Positions 13,564 through 26,789 of a DNA stretch of 64,000 nucleotides are shown here, in pieces. Made by a program: the position numbers and the translations under genes. The notes below the pieces were generated by a model. That model searched no databases. It had not been told where the DNA came from and was given only the letters and a program-made list of their open reading frames with translations. The DNA comes from Hydractinia symbiolongicarpus. Taxonomy: Eukaryota; Cnidaria; Hydrozoa; Anthoathecata; Hydractiniidae. Position 1 is the stretch's first letter; each line of letters begins with the position of its first letter. The stretch is taken from contig NC_079881.1 in the NCBI RefSeq assembly GCF_029227915.1, positions 29,613,501 through 29,677,500 of the forward strand. Reading direction: 5' to 3'.

Positions 13564-14724
13564 TGTATGGCTTTTAACAGTTAAACAATTGACTGTTGGA
13601 CATAATTGAACTGATTATGGACTGTGATCTTAAAAATGTTATAAGTGAGACAAGTGGACTCCTAGATATAACATTCTTTTTAATTTGACATGATTGCCGG
13701 AACTCAGCGATTACACTGGGCGCTGTAGTAGCGCTTCATTTAAGAATTAAGCTACACAAAGTCATTTTTTTACTGTGGGACCCACCCTAGCCGTTGCGCG
13801 AGCTGAAGAAATAGCGACAGTTTCGAAAACTACATTTCATTGACTTTCTAACGGTGTCAGTCCGTTTGAGTTACAACGGTTGGGTCACACATTCGTACCA
13901 ACATGTATTTAGCGATATTTTTCTCATATTACTAGGTTGCATCGCTTTTAACAATGAAACGATTGACTGTGGGACAAAATTGGACTGATTTTGGACTGTG
14001 ATCATATAAATGTTATAAGTGAGACAAGTTTACTCCAAGAAATAACATTCTTCTTAATTTGACATGATTACCGGAACTCAGCGATTAAACTGGACGTTGT
14101 GGTAGCGCTTCATTTAAAAATTTATATAAATAAGTCTTTTTTTACTGTGGGACCAATCTTAGCCGTTATCGCGCGCTGAAGAAATAGCGACAGTTTCAAA
14201 AACTACATTTCATTGTGTTTCTAACAGTATCAATCCGCTTGAATTACAACGGTTGAGTCACATATTCGTACCAACATGTATTTCATGCTATTTTTCCGGT
14301 CTTACTAGGTTGTATGGCTTTTAACAGTTAAACAATTGACTGTTGGACATAATTGAACTGATTATGGACTGTGATCTTAAAAATGTTATAAGTGAGACAA
14401 GTGGACTCCTAGATATAACATTCTTTTTAATTTGACATGATTGCCGGAACTCAGCGATTACACTGGGCGCTGTGGTAGCGCTTCATTTAAGAATTAAGCT
14501 ACACAAAGTCATTTTTTTACTGTGGGACCCACCCTAGCCGTTAGCGCGAGCTGAAGAAATAGCGACAGTTTCGAAAACTACATTTCATTGACTTTCTAAC
14601 GGTGTCAGTCCGTTTGAGTTACAACGGTTGGGTCACACATTCGTACCAACATGTATTTAGCGATATTTTTCTCATATTACTAGGTTGCATCGCTTTTAAC
14701 AATGAAACGATTGACTGTGGGACA
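13212..14724 (+). repeat. Tandem duplication of a satellite dimer (747-bp period)
   Basis: The stretch 13,212-13,976 recurs at 13,959-14,724, two monomers apart. Both copies carry the rare variants GATTAAACTGGACGTTG and GACCCACCCTAGCCG. One base near 13,796 is missing from the first copy (CCGTTGCGCG against CCGTTAGCGCG). The dimer lies between the two halves of the 2,988-bp duplication and accounts for part of that spacing. Confidence 0.75.
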
Positions 14725-16551
14725 AAATTTAACTGATTTTGAACTGTGATCATATAAATGTTATAAGTGAGACAAGTTGACTCCAAGAAATAACATTCTT
14801 CTTAATTTGACATGATTACCGGAACTCAGCGATTACACTGGGCGCTGTGGTAGCGTTTCATTTAAAAATTTAGATAAATAAGTCATTCTTTACTGTGGGA
14901 TCAATCCTATCCGTTATCGCGCGCTGAAGAAATAGCGATAGTTTCAAAAACTACATTTCATTGACTTTGTAACGGTGTCAGTCCGTTTGAGTTGCAACGG
15001 TTGTGTCACATAGTCGTACCGACATGTAATTAGCGATATTAATCTGATATTACTAAGTTGCATCGCTTTTAGCAGTGAAACGATTGACTGTGGGACTTAA
15101 TTGAACTAAATTTGGACTGTGACCTGATAAATGTGATAAATGAGACAATTGGACTCCAAGAAAAAAGATTCTTCTTAATTTGACGTGATTGCCGGAACTC
15201 AGCGATTACCCTAGGCGTTGTGGTAGCGCTTCATTTAAGAATTTAGACAAATGAGTCATTTTTTACTGTGGGACCAATCCTAGCCCTTATCGCGCGCTGA
15301 AGAAATAGCGACAGTTTCAAATACTACATTTCACTGACTTTCTAACGGTGTCAGTCCGTTTGAGTTTCAACGGTTGGGTCAAATATTCGTACCAACATGT
15401 ATTTAGCGATATTTTTTTCATATTACTAGGTTGCATCGCTTTTAACAGTGAAACGATTGACTGTGGGACAAAATTGGACTGATTTTTGACTGTGATCATA
15501 TAAATGTTATAAGTGAGACAAGTTGACTCCAAGAAATAACATTCTTCTTAATTTGACATGATTACCGGAACTCAGCGATTACGCTGGGCGCTGTGGTAGC
15601 GGTTCATTTAAAAGTTTAGATAAGTAAGTCTTTCTTTACTGTGGGATCAATCCTATCCGTTATCGCGCGCTGAAGAAATGGCGATAGTTTCAAAAACTAC
15701 ATTTCATTGACTTTGTAACGGTGTCAGTCCGTTTGAGTTGCAACGGCTGTCTCACATATCTTTTACCGACATGTATTTAGCGTTATTTATCTGATATTAC
15801 TAAGTTGCATCTCTTTTAGCAGTGAAACGATTGACTGTGGGACTTAATTGAACTAACTTTGGACTGTGACCTGATAAATGTGATAAATGAGACAATTGGA
15901 CTCCAAGAAATAACATTCTTCTTAATTTGACGTGATTGCCGGAACTCAGCGATTACACTGGGCGCTGTGGTAGCGCTTCATTTTAAATTTTAGATAAATG
16001 AGTCATTCTTTACTGTGGGACCAATCCTAACCCTTATCGCGCGCTGAAGAAATAGTGACAGTCTCAAATACTACATTTCACTGACTTTCTAACGGTGTCA
16101 GTCCGTTTGAGTTTCAACGGTTGGGTCACATATTCGTACCAACATGTATTTCGCGATATTTTTCTCATATTACTAGCTTGCATCGCTTTTCACAGTGAAA
16201 GGATTGACTGTGGGACAAAATTGGACTGATTTTGGACTGTGATCATATAAATGTTATAAGTGAGACAAGTTGACTCCAAGAAATAACATTCTTCTTAATT
16301 TGACATGATTACCGGAACTCAGCGATTAAACTGGACGTTGTGGTAGCGCTTCATTTAAAAATTTATATAAATAAGTCTTTTTTTACTGTGGGACCAATCT
16401 TAGCCGTTATCGCGCGCTGAAGAAATAGCGACAGTTTCAAAAACTACATTTCATTGTGTTTCTAACAGTATCAATCCGCTTGAATTACAACGGTTGAGTC
16501 ACATATTCGTACCAACATGTATTTCATGCTATTTTTCCGGTCTTACTAGGT
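14648..16551 (+). repeat. Segmental duplication within satellite, copy 2 (offset 2,988 bp)
   Basis: This is the partner of 11,660-13,563. Small private changes distinguish it, such as GAAAAAAGATTC near 15,160 where copy 1 has GAAATAAGATTC, and TTTTACCGACATG near 15,762 where copy 1 has TTGTACCGACATG. After 16,551 the sequence switches to more diverged monomers. Confidence 0.7.
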
Positions 16552-19500
16552 TGCATCGCTTTTAACAATGAAACGATTGACTGTGGGACTTAATTGAACA
16601 AACTTTGGACTGTGACCTAATAAATATGATAAATGAGAAAATTGGACTCCAAGAAATGACATTCTTCTCAATTTGACACGATTGCCGGAACTCAGCGATT
16701 ACACTGGGCGCTGTGGTAGCGCCTCATTTAAAAGTTTAGATAAATAAGTCATTCTTTACTGTGGAACCAATATTAGCCGTTATCGTGCGCTGAAGAAATA
16801 GCGACAGTTTCAAAAACTAAATTTCATTGTCTTTCTAACAGTGTTAGTCCGTTTGAGTTGCAACGGTTGGGTCACACATTCGTACCAACATGAATTTAGC
16901 GATATTTTTTTGATATTACTAGGCTGCATCGCTTTTAACAATGAAACGATTGACTATGGGATTTATTTAAACAAACTCTGGACGGTGACCTAATAAATGT
17001 GATAAATGAGAAAATTAAACTCCAAGAAATAACATTCTTCTCAATTTGACATGATTGGCGGAACTCAGCGATTACACTGGGTGCTGTGGTAGCGCTTGAC
17101 TTAAAAATTTAGATAAATAAGTCAATTTTTACTGTGGGACCAATGCTAGCCGTTATCGCGCGCTAAGAAATAGCGACAGTTTCAAAAACTACATTTCATT
17201 GACTTTCTAACGGTATCAATCCACTTTAGTTACAACCGTTGCGTCACAAATTCGTACTAACATGTATTTAGCGATATTTTTCTCATATTACTAGGTTGCA
17301 TCGCTTTTAACAGTGAAAAGATTGACTGTGGTGCTAAATTGAACCGATTTTGGACTGTGAACATATAAATGTTATAAGTGAGACAAGTGGACTCCAAGAA
17401 ATAGCAATCTTCTTAATTTGAAATGATTGCCGAAACTCAGCGATTGCACTGGACGCTGTGGTAGCGCTTCAATTAAGAATTTAGATAAATAAGTCATTCT
17501 TTACTGTGGGACCAATCTTAGCCGTTTTCGCGCGCTAAAGAAATAGCGACAGTTTCAAAAACTACATTTCATTGTCTTTCTAACAGTATCAATCCGCTTG
17601 AATTACAACGGTTGAGTTACATATTCGTACCAACATGTATTTCGTGCTATTTGTCGGGTCTTACTAGGTTGTATGGCTTTTAACAGTTAAACAATTGACT
17701 GTTGGACATAATTGAACTGATTATGGACTGTGATCTTAAAAATGTTATAAGTGAGACAATTGGACTCCAAGAAATAACATTCTTCTTAATTTGACGTGAT
17801 TGCCGAAACTCAGCGATTGCACTGGACGCTGTGGTAGCACTTCATTTCAAAGTTTAGGTGAATAAGTCATTCTTTACAGTGGGACCAATCCTAACCGTTA
17901 TCACGCGCTGAAGAAATAGCGACAGTTTCAAAAACTACATTTCATTGACTTTCTAACTGTATCAATCCACTTTAGTTACAACGGTTGCGACACATATTCT
18001 TACTAACATGTATTTAGCGATATTTTTCTCCTATTACTAGGTTGCATCGCTTTTAACAGTAAAACGATTGACTGTGGTACTAAATTGAACTGATTTTGGA
18101 CTGTGACCTTATAAATGTTATAAGTGAGATAAGTAGACTCCAAGAAATAGCATTCTTCTTAATTTGAAAAGATTGACGAAACTCAGCGATTGCACTGGAC
18201 GCTGTGGTAGCGCTTCAATTAAGAATTTAGATAAATAAGTCATTCTTTACTGTGGGACCAATCTTAGCCGTTTTCGCGCGCTGAAGAAATAGCGACAGTT
18301 TCAAAAACTACATTTCATTGTCTTTCTAACAGTATCAATCCGCTTGAATTACAACGGTTGGGTCACATATTCGTACCAACATGTATTTAGCGATAATTTT
18401 TTGGATATTACTAGGTTGCATCCCTCTTAACAATGAAACGATTGACTGTGGGACTTAATTGAACAAACTTTGGACTGTGACCTAATAAATGTGATAAATG
18501 AGAAAATTGGACTCCAAGAAATAACATTCTTCTCAATTTGACATGATTGCCGGAACTCAGAGTTTACAATTGGCGCTGTGGTAGCGCTTCATTTAAGAAT
18601 TTAGATAAATAAGTCATTCTTTACCGTGGGACCAATCCTGGCCGTTATCGCGCGCTGAAGAAATTGCGACAGTTTCAAAAACCAAATTTCATTGTCTTTC
18701 TAACGGTGTCAGTCCGTTAGAGTTACAACGGTTGGGTCACACATTCGTACCAACATGTATTTAGCGATATTTTTTTTGATATTACTAGGCAGCATCGCTT
18801 TTAACAATGAAACGATTGACTGTGGGACTTAATTGAACAAACTTTGGACTGTGACCTAATAAATGTGATAAATGAGAAAATTGAACTCCAAGAAATAACA
18901 TTCTTCTCAATTTGACATGAATGGCGGAACTCAGCGATTACACTGGGCGCTGTGATAGCGCTTCAATTAAAAATTTAGATAAATAAGTCGATTTTTACTG
19001 TGGGACCAATCCTAGCCGTTATCGCGCGCTAAGAAATAGCGACAGTTTCAAAAACTACATTTCATTGACTTTCTAACGGTATCAATCCATTTTAGTTACA
19101 ACGGTTGCGTCACATATTCGTACTAACATGTATTTAGCGATATTTTTCTCCTATTACTAGGTTGCATCGCTTTTAACAGTGAAACGATTGACTGTGGTAC
19201 TAAATTGAACTGATTTTGGACTGTGACCATATAAATGTTATAAGTGAGATGAGTAGACTCCAAGAAATAGCATTCTTCTTAATTTAAAATGATTGACGAA
19301 ACTCAGCGATTGCACTGGACGCTGTGGTAGCGCTTCAATTAAAAATTAGGAGAAAAAAGTCATTTTTTACTGCGGGACCAATCCTAGCCGTTATCGCGCG
19401 CTGAAGAATTAGCGACAGTGTCAAAAACTACATTTCATTGACTTTCTAACGGTGTCAGTCCGTTAGAGTTAGACCGGTTGGGTCACATATTCGGACCAAC

Positions 19501-22500
19501 ATGTATTTAGCGATAATTTTTTTAATGTTACTAGGTTGCATCCCTCTTAACAATGAAACGATTGACTGTGGGACTTAATTGAACGAACTTTGGACTGTGA
19601 CCTAATAAATGTGATAAATGAGAAAATTGGACTCCAAGAAATAACATTCTTTTCAATTTGACAAGATTGCCGGAACTCAGCGATTACAATTGACGCTGTG
19701 GTAGCGCTTCATTTAAGAATTTAGATAAATAAGTCATTCTTTACTGTGGGACAAATCTTGTCGGACATCGCGCGCTGAAGAAATAGCGACAGTTTCAAAA
19801 ACTACATTTCATTGTCTTTCTAACAGTGTCAGTCCGTTTGAGTAACAACGGTTGGGTCACATATTCGTACCAACATGTATTTAGCGATATTTTTTGATAT
19901 TACTAGGTTGCATCGCTTTTAACAATGAAACGATTGACTGTGGGACTAAATTGATCTGATTTTGGACTGTGAACATATAAATGTTATAAGTGAGACAAGT
20001 GGACTCCAAGAAATAGCAATCTTTTTAATTTGAAATGATTGCCGAAACTCAGCGATTGCACTGGACGCTGTGGTAGCGCTTAAATTAAGAATTTAGATAA
20101 ATAAGTCATTCTTTATTGTGGGACCAATCTTAGCCGTTATCGCGCGCTGAAGAAATAGCGACAGTTTCAAAAACTACATTTCATTGTCTTTCTAACAGTA
20201 TCAATCCGCTTGAATTAAAACGGTTGAGTCACATATTCGTACCAACATGTATTTCGTGCTATTTGTCGGGTCTTACTAGGTTGTATGGCTTTTAACAGTT
20301 AAACAATTGACTGTTGGACATAATTGAACTGATTATGGACTGTGATCTTAAAAATGTTATAAGTGAGACAAGTGGACTCCTAGAAATAACATTCTTTTTA
20401 ATTTGACATGATTGCCGGAACTCAGCGATTACACTGGGCGCTGTGGTAGCCCTTCATTTAAGAATTAAGCTACAAAAAGTCATTTTTTTACTGTGGGACC
20501 AATCCTAGCCGCTAGCGCGCGCTGAAGAAATATCGACAGTTTCATAAACTACATTTCATTGACTTTCTAACGGTGTCAGTCCGTTTGAGTTACAACGGTT
20601 GGGTCACACATTCGTACCAACATGTTTTTAGCGAATTGTTTTTCTGATATTACTAGGTTGCATCGCTTTAAACAATGAAACGATTGACTGTGGGACTTAA
20701 TAAAACTAACTTTGGACTGTGACCTGATAAATGGGATAAATGCGACAATTGGAATCCAAGAAATAACATTCTTCTTAATTTGACGTGATTGCCGACACTC
20801 AGCGATTGCACTGGACGCTGTGGTAGCACTTCATTTCAAAGTTTAGGTGAATAAGTCATTTTTTACTGTGGGACCAATCCTAACCGTTATCGCGCGCTGA
20901 AGAAATAGGGACAGTTTCAAAAACTACATTTCATTGACTTTCTAACGGTGTCAGTCCGTTTGAGTTACAACGGTTGGGTCACATATTCGTACCAACATGT
21001 ATTTAGCGATATTTTTCTTATATTACTAGGTTGCATCGCTTTTAACAGTGAAACGATTGACTGTGGTACTAAATTGAACTAATGTTGGACTTTGACCTTA
21101 TAAATGTTATAAGTGAGACAATTGGACTCCAAGAAATAACATTCTTGTTAATTTGACGTGATTGCCGAAACTCAGCGATTGCACTGGACGCTGTGGTAGC
21201 CCTTCATTTAAAAGTTTAGGTAAATAAGTCATTCTTTACTGTGGGACCAATCCTAACCATTATCGGACGCTGAAGAAATAGCGACAGTTTCCAAAACTAC
21301 ATTTCATTGACTTTCTAACGGTGTCAGTTCGTTTGAGTTACAACGGTTGGGTCACATATTCGTACCAACATGTACTTAGCGATATATTTCGATATCACTA
21401 GGTTGCATCGCTTTTAACAATGAAACGATTGACTGTGGGACTTAATTGAACAAACTTTGGACTATGACCTAAAAAATGTGATAAATGAGAAAATTGGACT
21501 CCAAGAAATCACATTCTTCTCAATTTAACATGATTGCCGGAACTCAGCGATTACACTAGGCGCTGTGGTAGCGCTTCATTTAAGAATTTAGATGAAGAAG
21601 TCATTCTTTACTGTGGGACCAATCCTAGCCGTTATCGCGCGCTGAAGAAATAGCGACAGTTTCAAAAACTACATTTCATTGGCTTTCTAACAGTATCAAT
21701 CCGTTTGAGTTACAACGGTTGAGTCACATATTCGTACCAACATGTACTTCGTGCTATTTTCCGGTGTTACTAGGTTGTATGGCTTCTACCAGTGAAACGA
21801 CTGACTGTGGGACTTAATTGAACTGATTATGGACTGTGACCTTAAAATGTTATAAGTGAGACAAGAGTACTCCAAGAAATGACATTCTTTTTAATTTGAC
21901 ATGATTGCCTGAACTCAGCGATTACACTGGGCGCTGTGGTAGCGCTTCATTAAAGAATTTAGATAAAAAGTCATTCTTTACTGTGAGACCAATCCTATCC
22001 GGTATCGCGCGCTGAAGAAATAGCGACAGTTTCAAAAACTACATTTCATTGTCTTTCTAACAGTGTCAGTCCGTTTGAGTTACAACGGTTGGGTCACATA
22101 TTCGTACCAACATGTATTTAGCGATATTTTTTTTTATATTACTAGGTTGCATCGCTTTTAACAATGAAACGATTGACTGTGGTACTAAATTGACCTGATT
22201 TTGGACTATGACCTAATAAATGTGATAAATGAGAAAATTGGACTCCAAGAAATAACATTCTTCTCAATTTGACATGATTGCCGAAACTCAGCGGTTACAC
22301 TGGGCGCTCTGGTAGCGCTTCATTTAAGAATTTAGATAAACAAGTCATTCTTTACTGTGGGACCAATCCTAGCCGTTATCGCGCGCTGAAGAAATAGCGA
22401 CAGTTTCAAAAACTACATTTCAATGACTTTCTAACAGTATCAATCCGTTTGAGTTACAACGGTTGAGTCACATATTCGTACCAACATGTATTTCGTGATA

Positions 22501-23215
22501 TTTTTTTCGGTACTGCTAGGTTTGTATGGCTTTTAACAGTGAAACGATTGACTGTGGGACTTAATTGAACTGATAATGGACTGTGACCTTAAAAATGTTA
22601 TAAGTGAGACAAGCATACTCCAAGAAATGAGATTCTTCTTAATTTGTCATGATTGCCGGTACTCAGCGATTACACTGGCCGCTGTGGTAGCGCTTCATTT
22701 AGGAATTTTGATAAATAAGTCATTCTTAACTGTGGGACCAATCCTAGCCGTTATCGCGCGCTGAAGAAATAGCGACAGTTTCAAAAACTACATTTCATTA
22801 ACTTTCAAACGGTGTCAGTCCGTTTCAGTTACAACAGATGCGTCACATATTCGTACCAACATGTATTTAGCGATATTTTTGTCATATTACTAGGTTGCAT
22901 CGCCTTTAACAGTGAAACGATTGACTGTGGGACTAAGTTAAACTGATTTTGGACTGTCACCTTATAAATGTTATAAGTGAGACAATTGGACTCCAAGAAG
23001 TAACATTCTTTCTAATTTGACATTATTGCCGGAACTCAGCGATTACGTTGGGCGTTTTGGTAGCGCTTCATTTAAAAATTTAGATTAATAAGTCATTTTC
23101 TACTGTGGGACCAATCCTAGCCGTTATCGCGCGCTGAAGAAATAGCGACAGTTTCAAAAACTACATTTCATTGACTTTCTAAGAGTATCAATCCGTTTGA
23201 GTTACAACGGTTGAG
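16552..23215 (+). repeat. More diverged satellite segment, both monomer subtypes interleaved
   Basis: About 18 monomers with more private changes than the flanking blocks. Subtype 2 copies (TTTCGTGCTATTTGTCGGGTC, near 17,640 and 20,252) are seven monomers apart (about 2,612 bp) and sit in similar neighbourhoods, which suggests an older duplication. Several units carry AATTGAAATGATTGCCGAAACTC-like variants. I see no gene, RNA gene or transposon in this stretch. Confidence 0.7.
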
Positions 23216-24708
23216 TCACATATTCGTACCAACATGTATTTCGTGATATTTTTCCGGTACTAGTAGGTTGCATCGCTCTTAACAATGAAATGATAGACTG
23301 TGGGACTTAATTGAACAAACTTTGGACTGTGGCCTAATAAATGTGATAAATGAGAAAATTGGACTCCAAGAAATAACATTCTTCTCAATTTGACATGATT
23401 GCCGGAACTCAGCGATTACACTGGGCGCTGTGGTAGCGCTTCATTAAAAAATTTAGATAAATAAGTCATTCTTTACTGTGGGACCAATCCTATCCGTTAT
23501 CGCAAGCTGAAGAAATAGCGACAGTTTCAAAAACTACATTTCATTGTCTTTCTAACAGTGTCAGTCCGTTTGAGTTACAACGGTTGGGTCACATATTCGT
23601 ACCAACATGTATTTAGCGATATTTTTTTTGATATTAGTAGGTTGCATCGCTTTTAACAATAAAACGATTGGCTGTAAGACTTAATTGAACAAACTTTGGA
23701 CTATGACCTAATAAATGTGATAAATGAGAAATTTGGACTCTAAGAAATAACATTCTTCTCAATTTGACATGATTGCCGAAACTCAGCGGTTACACTGGGC
23801 GCTGTGGTAGTGCTTCATTTAAGAATTTAGATAAATAAGTCATTCTTAACTGTGGGACCAATTCTAGCCGTTATCGCGCGCTGAAGAAATAGCGACAGTT
23901 TCAAAAACTACATTTCTTTGACTTTCTAAGAATATCAATCCGTTTGAGTAACAACGGTTGAGTCACATATTCGTACCATCATGTATTTCGTGATATTTTT
24001 TTCGGTACTGCTAGGTTTGTATGGCTTTTAACAGTGAAACGATCGACTGTGGCACTTAATTGAACTGATTATGGACTGTGACCTTGTAAATGTTAAAGTG
24101 AGACAATTGGACTCCAAGAAATAACATTCTTCCTAATTTGACATGATTGCCGAAACTCAGCGATTACGCTGGGTGCTGTGGCAGCGCTTCAATTAAAAAT
24201 TTAGATAAAAAAGTCACTCTTTACTGTGGGGCAAATCTTAGCCGTTATTGCGCGTTGAAGAATTAGTGACAGTTTCAAAAACTGCATTTCATTGACTTTT
24301 TAACGGTGTCAGTCCTTTTGAGTTACAACGGTTGGGTCACCTATTCGTACCAACATGTGTTTAGCGATATTTTTCTGATACTACTAGGTTGCAACGCTTT
24401 TAACAATGAAACGATGGACTGTGGGACTTAATTGAACTACCTTTGGACTGTGACCTGATAAATGTGATAAATGAGACAATTGGACTACAAGAAATACATT
24501 CTTCTTAATTTGACGGGATTGCCGGAACTTAGCGATTACACGGGGCGCTGTGGTACCGCTACATTTAAAAATTTAGATAAATAAGTCATTCTTTACTGTG
24601 GGACCAATCCTAGCCGTTATCGCGCCCTGAAGAATTATTGACAATTTCAAAAACTACATTTCCTTGACTTTCTAACGGTGTCAGTCCGTTTGAGTTACAA
24701 CGGTTGGG
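23216..24708 (+). repeat. Four-monomer higher-order repeat, copy 1 (1,493-bp period)
   Basis: This tetramer is followed directly by a second copy. Diagnostic shared variants are TACTAGTAGGTTGCATCGCTC, AATGAAATGATAGACTG and ATCGCAAGCTGAAG. By eye only a handful of bases differ between the copies, among them AATAAGTC/AATAAGAC at 23,465/24,958, TAGTGCTTC/TAGCGCTTC at about 23,810/25,303, and TTTTCTGATA/TTTTCTTATA at about 24,370/25,863. This is among the youngest duplications in the array. Confidence 0.85.
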
Positions 24709-26220
24709 TCACATATTCGTACCAACATGTATTTCGTGATATTTTTCCGGTACTAGTAGGTTGCATCGCTCTTAACAATGAAATGATAGACTGTGGGACT
24801 TAATTGAACAAACTTTGGACTGTGGCCTAATAAATGTGATAAATGAGAAAATTGGACTCCAAGAAATAACATTCTTCTCAATTTGACATGATTGCCGGAA
24901 CTCAGCGATTACACTGGGCGCTGTGGTAGCGCTTCATTAAAAAATTTAGATAAATAAGACATTCTTTACTGTGGGACCAATCCTATCCGTTATCGCAAGC
25001 TGAAGAAATAGCGACAGTTTCAAAAACTACATTTCATTGTCTTTCTAACAGTGTCAGTCCGTTTGAGTTACAACGGTTGGGTCACATATTCGTACCAACA
25101 TGTATTTAGCGATATTTTTTTTGATATTAGTAGGTTGCATCGCTTTTAACAATAAAACGATTGGCTGTAAGACTTAATTGAACAAACTTTGGACTATGAC
25201 CTAATAAATGTGATAAATGAGAAATTTGGACTCTAAGAAATAACATTCTTCTCAATTTGACATGATTGCCGAAACTCAGCGGTTACACTGGGCGCTGTGG
25301 TAGCGCTTCATTTAAGAATTTAGATAAATAAGTCATTCTTAACTGTGGGACCAATTCTAGCCGTTATCGCGCGCTGAAGAAATAGCGACAGTTTCAAAAA
25401 CTACATTTCTTTGACTTTCTAAGAATATCAATCCGTTTGAGTAACAACGGTTGAGTCACATATTCGTACCATCATGTATTTCGTGATATTTTTTTCGGTA
25501 CTGCTAGGTTTGTATGGCTTTTAACAGTGAAACGATCGACTGTGGCACTTAATTGAACTGATTATGGACTGTGACCTTGTAAATGTTAAAGTGAGACAAT
25601 TGGACTCCAAGAAATAACATTCTTCCTAATTTGACATGATTGCCGAAACTCAGCGATTACGCTGGGTGCTGTGGCAGCGCTTCAATTAAAAATTTAGATA
25701 AAAAAGTCACTCTTTACTGTGGGGCAAATCTTAGCCGTTATTGCGCGTTGAAGAATTAGTGACAGTTTCAAAAACTGCATTTCATTGACTTTTTAACGGT
25801 GTCAGTCCTTTTGAGTTACAACGGTTGGGTCACCTATTCGTACCAACATGTGTTTAGCGATATTTTTCTTATACTACTAGGTTGCAACGCTTTTAACAAT
25901 GAAACGATGGACTGTGGGACTTAATTGAACTACCTTTGGACTGTGACCTGATAAATGTGATAAATGAGACAATTGGACTACAAGAAATACATTCTTCTTA
26001 ATTTGACGGGATTGCCGGAACTTAGCGATTACACGGGGCGCTGTGGTACCGCTACATTTAAAAATTTAGATAAATAAGTCATTCTTTACTGTGGGACCAA
26101 TCCTAGCCGTTATCGCGCCCTGAAGAATTATTGACAATTTCAAAAACTACATTTCCTTGACTTTCTAACGGTGTCAGTCCGTTTGAGTTACAACGGTTGG
26201 GTCACATATTCGTACCAACA
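24709..26220 (+). repeat. Four-monomer higher-order repeat, copy 2 (1,493-bp period)
   Basis: This is the second tandem copy of 23,216-24,708. It ends where its CATGTATTTAGCAATATT replaces CATGTATTTCGTGATATT, so the next block starts in the other monomer subtype. Both repeat boundaries fall in the conserved CATATTCGTACCAACATG box, which may be a preferred exchange point or simply the most conserved part of the monomer. Confidence 0.85.
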
Positions 26221-26789
26221 TGTATTTAGCAATATTTTTTTTGATATTACTAGGTTGCATCGCTTTTAACAATGAAACGATTGACTGTGGGACTAAATTG
26301 AACAAACTTTGGACTATGACCTAATAAATGTGATAAATGAGAAAATTGGACTCTAAGAAATAACATTCTTCTCAATTTGACATGATTGCAGAAACTCAGC
26401 GGTTACACTGGGCGCTGTGGTAGCGCTTCATTTAAGAATTTAGATAAATAAGTCATGCTTTACTGTGGGACCAATCCTAGCCGTTATCGCGCGCTGAAGA
26501 AATAGCGACAGTTTCAAAAACTACATTTCATTGACTTTCTAAGAATATCAATCCGTTTGAGTAACAACGGTTGAGTCACATATTCGTACCAACATGTATT
26601 TCGTGATATTTTTTTCGGTACTGCTAGATTTGTATGGCTTTTAACAGTGAAACGATCGACTGTGGCACTTAATTGAACTGATTATGGACTGTGACCTTAT
26701 AAATGTTAAAGTGAGACAATTGGACTCCAAGAAATAACATTCTTCCTAATTTGACATGATTGCCGGAACTCAGCGATTACATTGGGCAC

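Noticed and set aside
7335-15532. Repeated minus-strand open frames of 65-71 codons (7335, 9468, 11583, 12329, 15317, also 54402)
   Set aside because: They sit at the same monomer phase and arise where a monomer variant lacks stops. Most monomers interrupt the frame, and there is no independent sign of coding.
2062-22764. Isolated plus-strand open frames at 2062 and 22576
   Set aside because: Both are single-monomer accidents; neighbouring monomers carry stops in the same frame.
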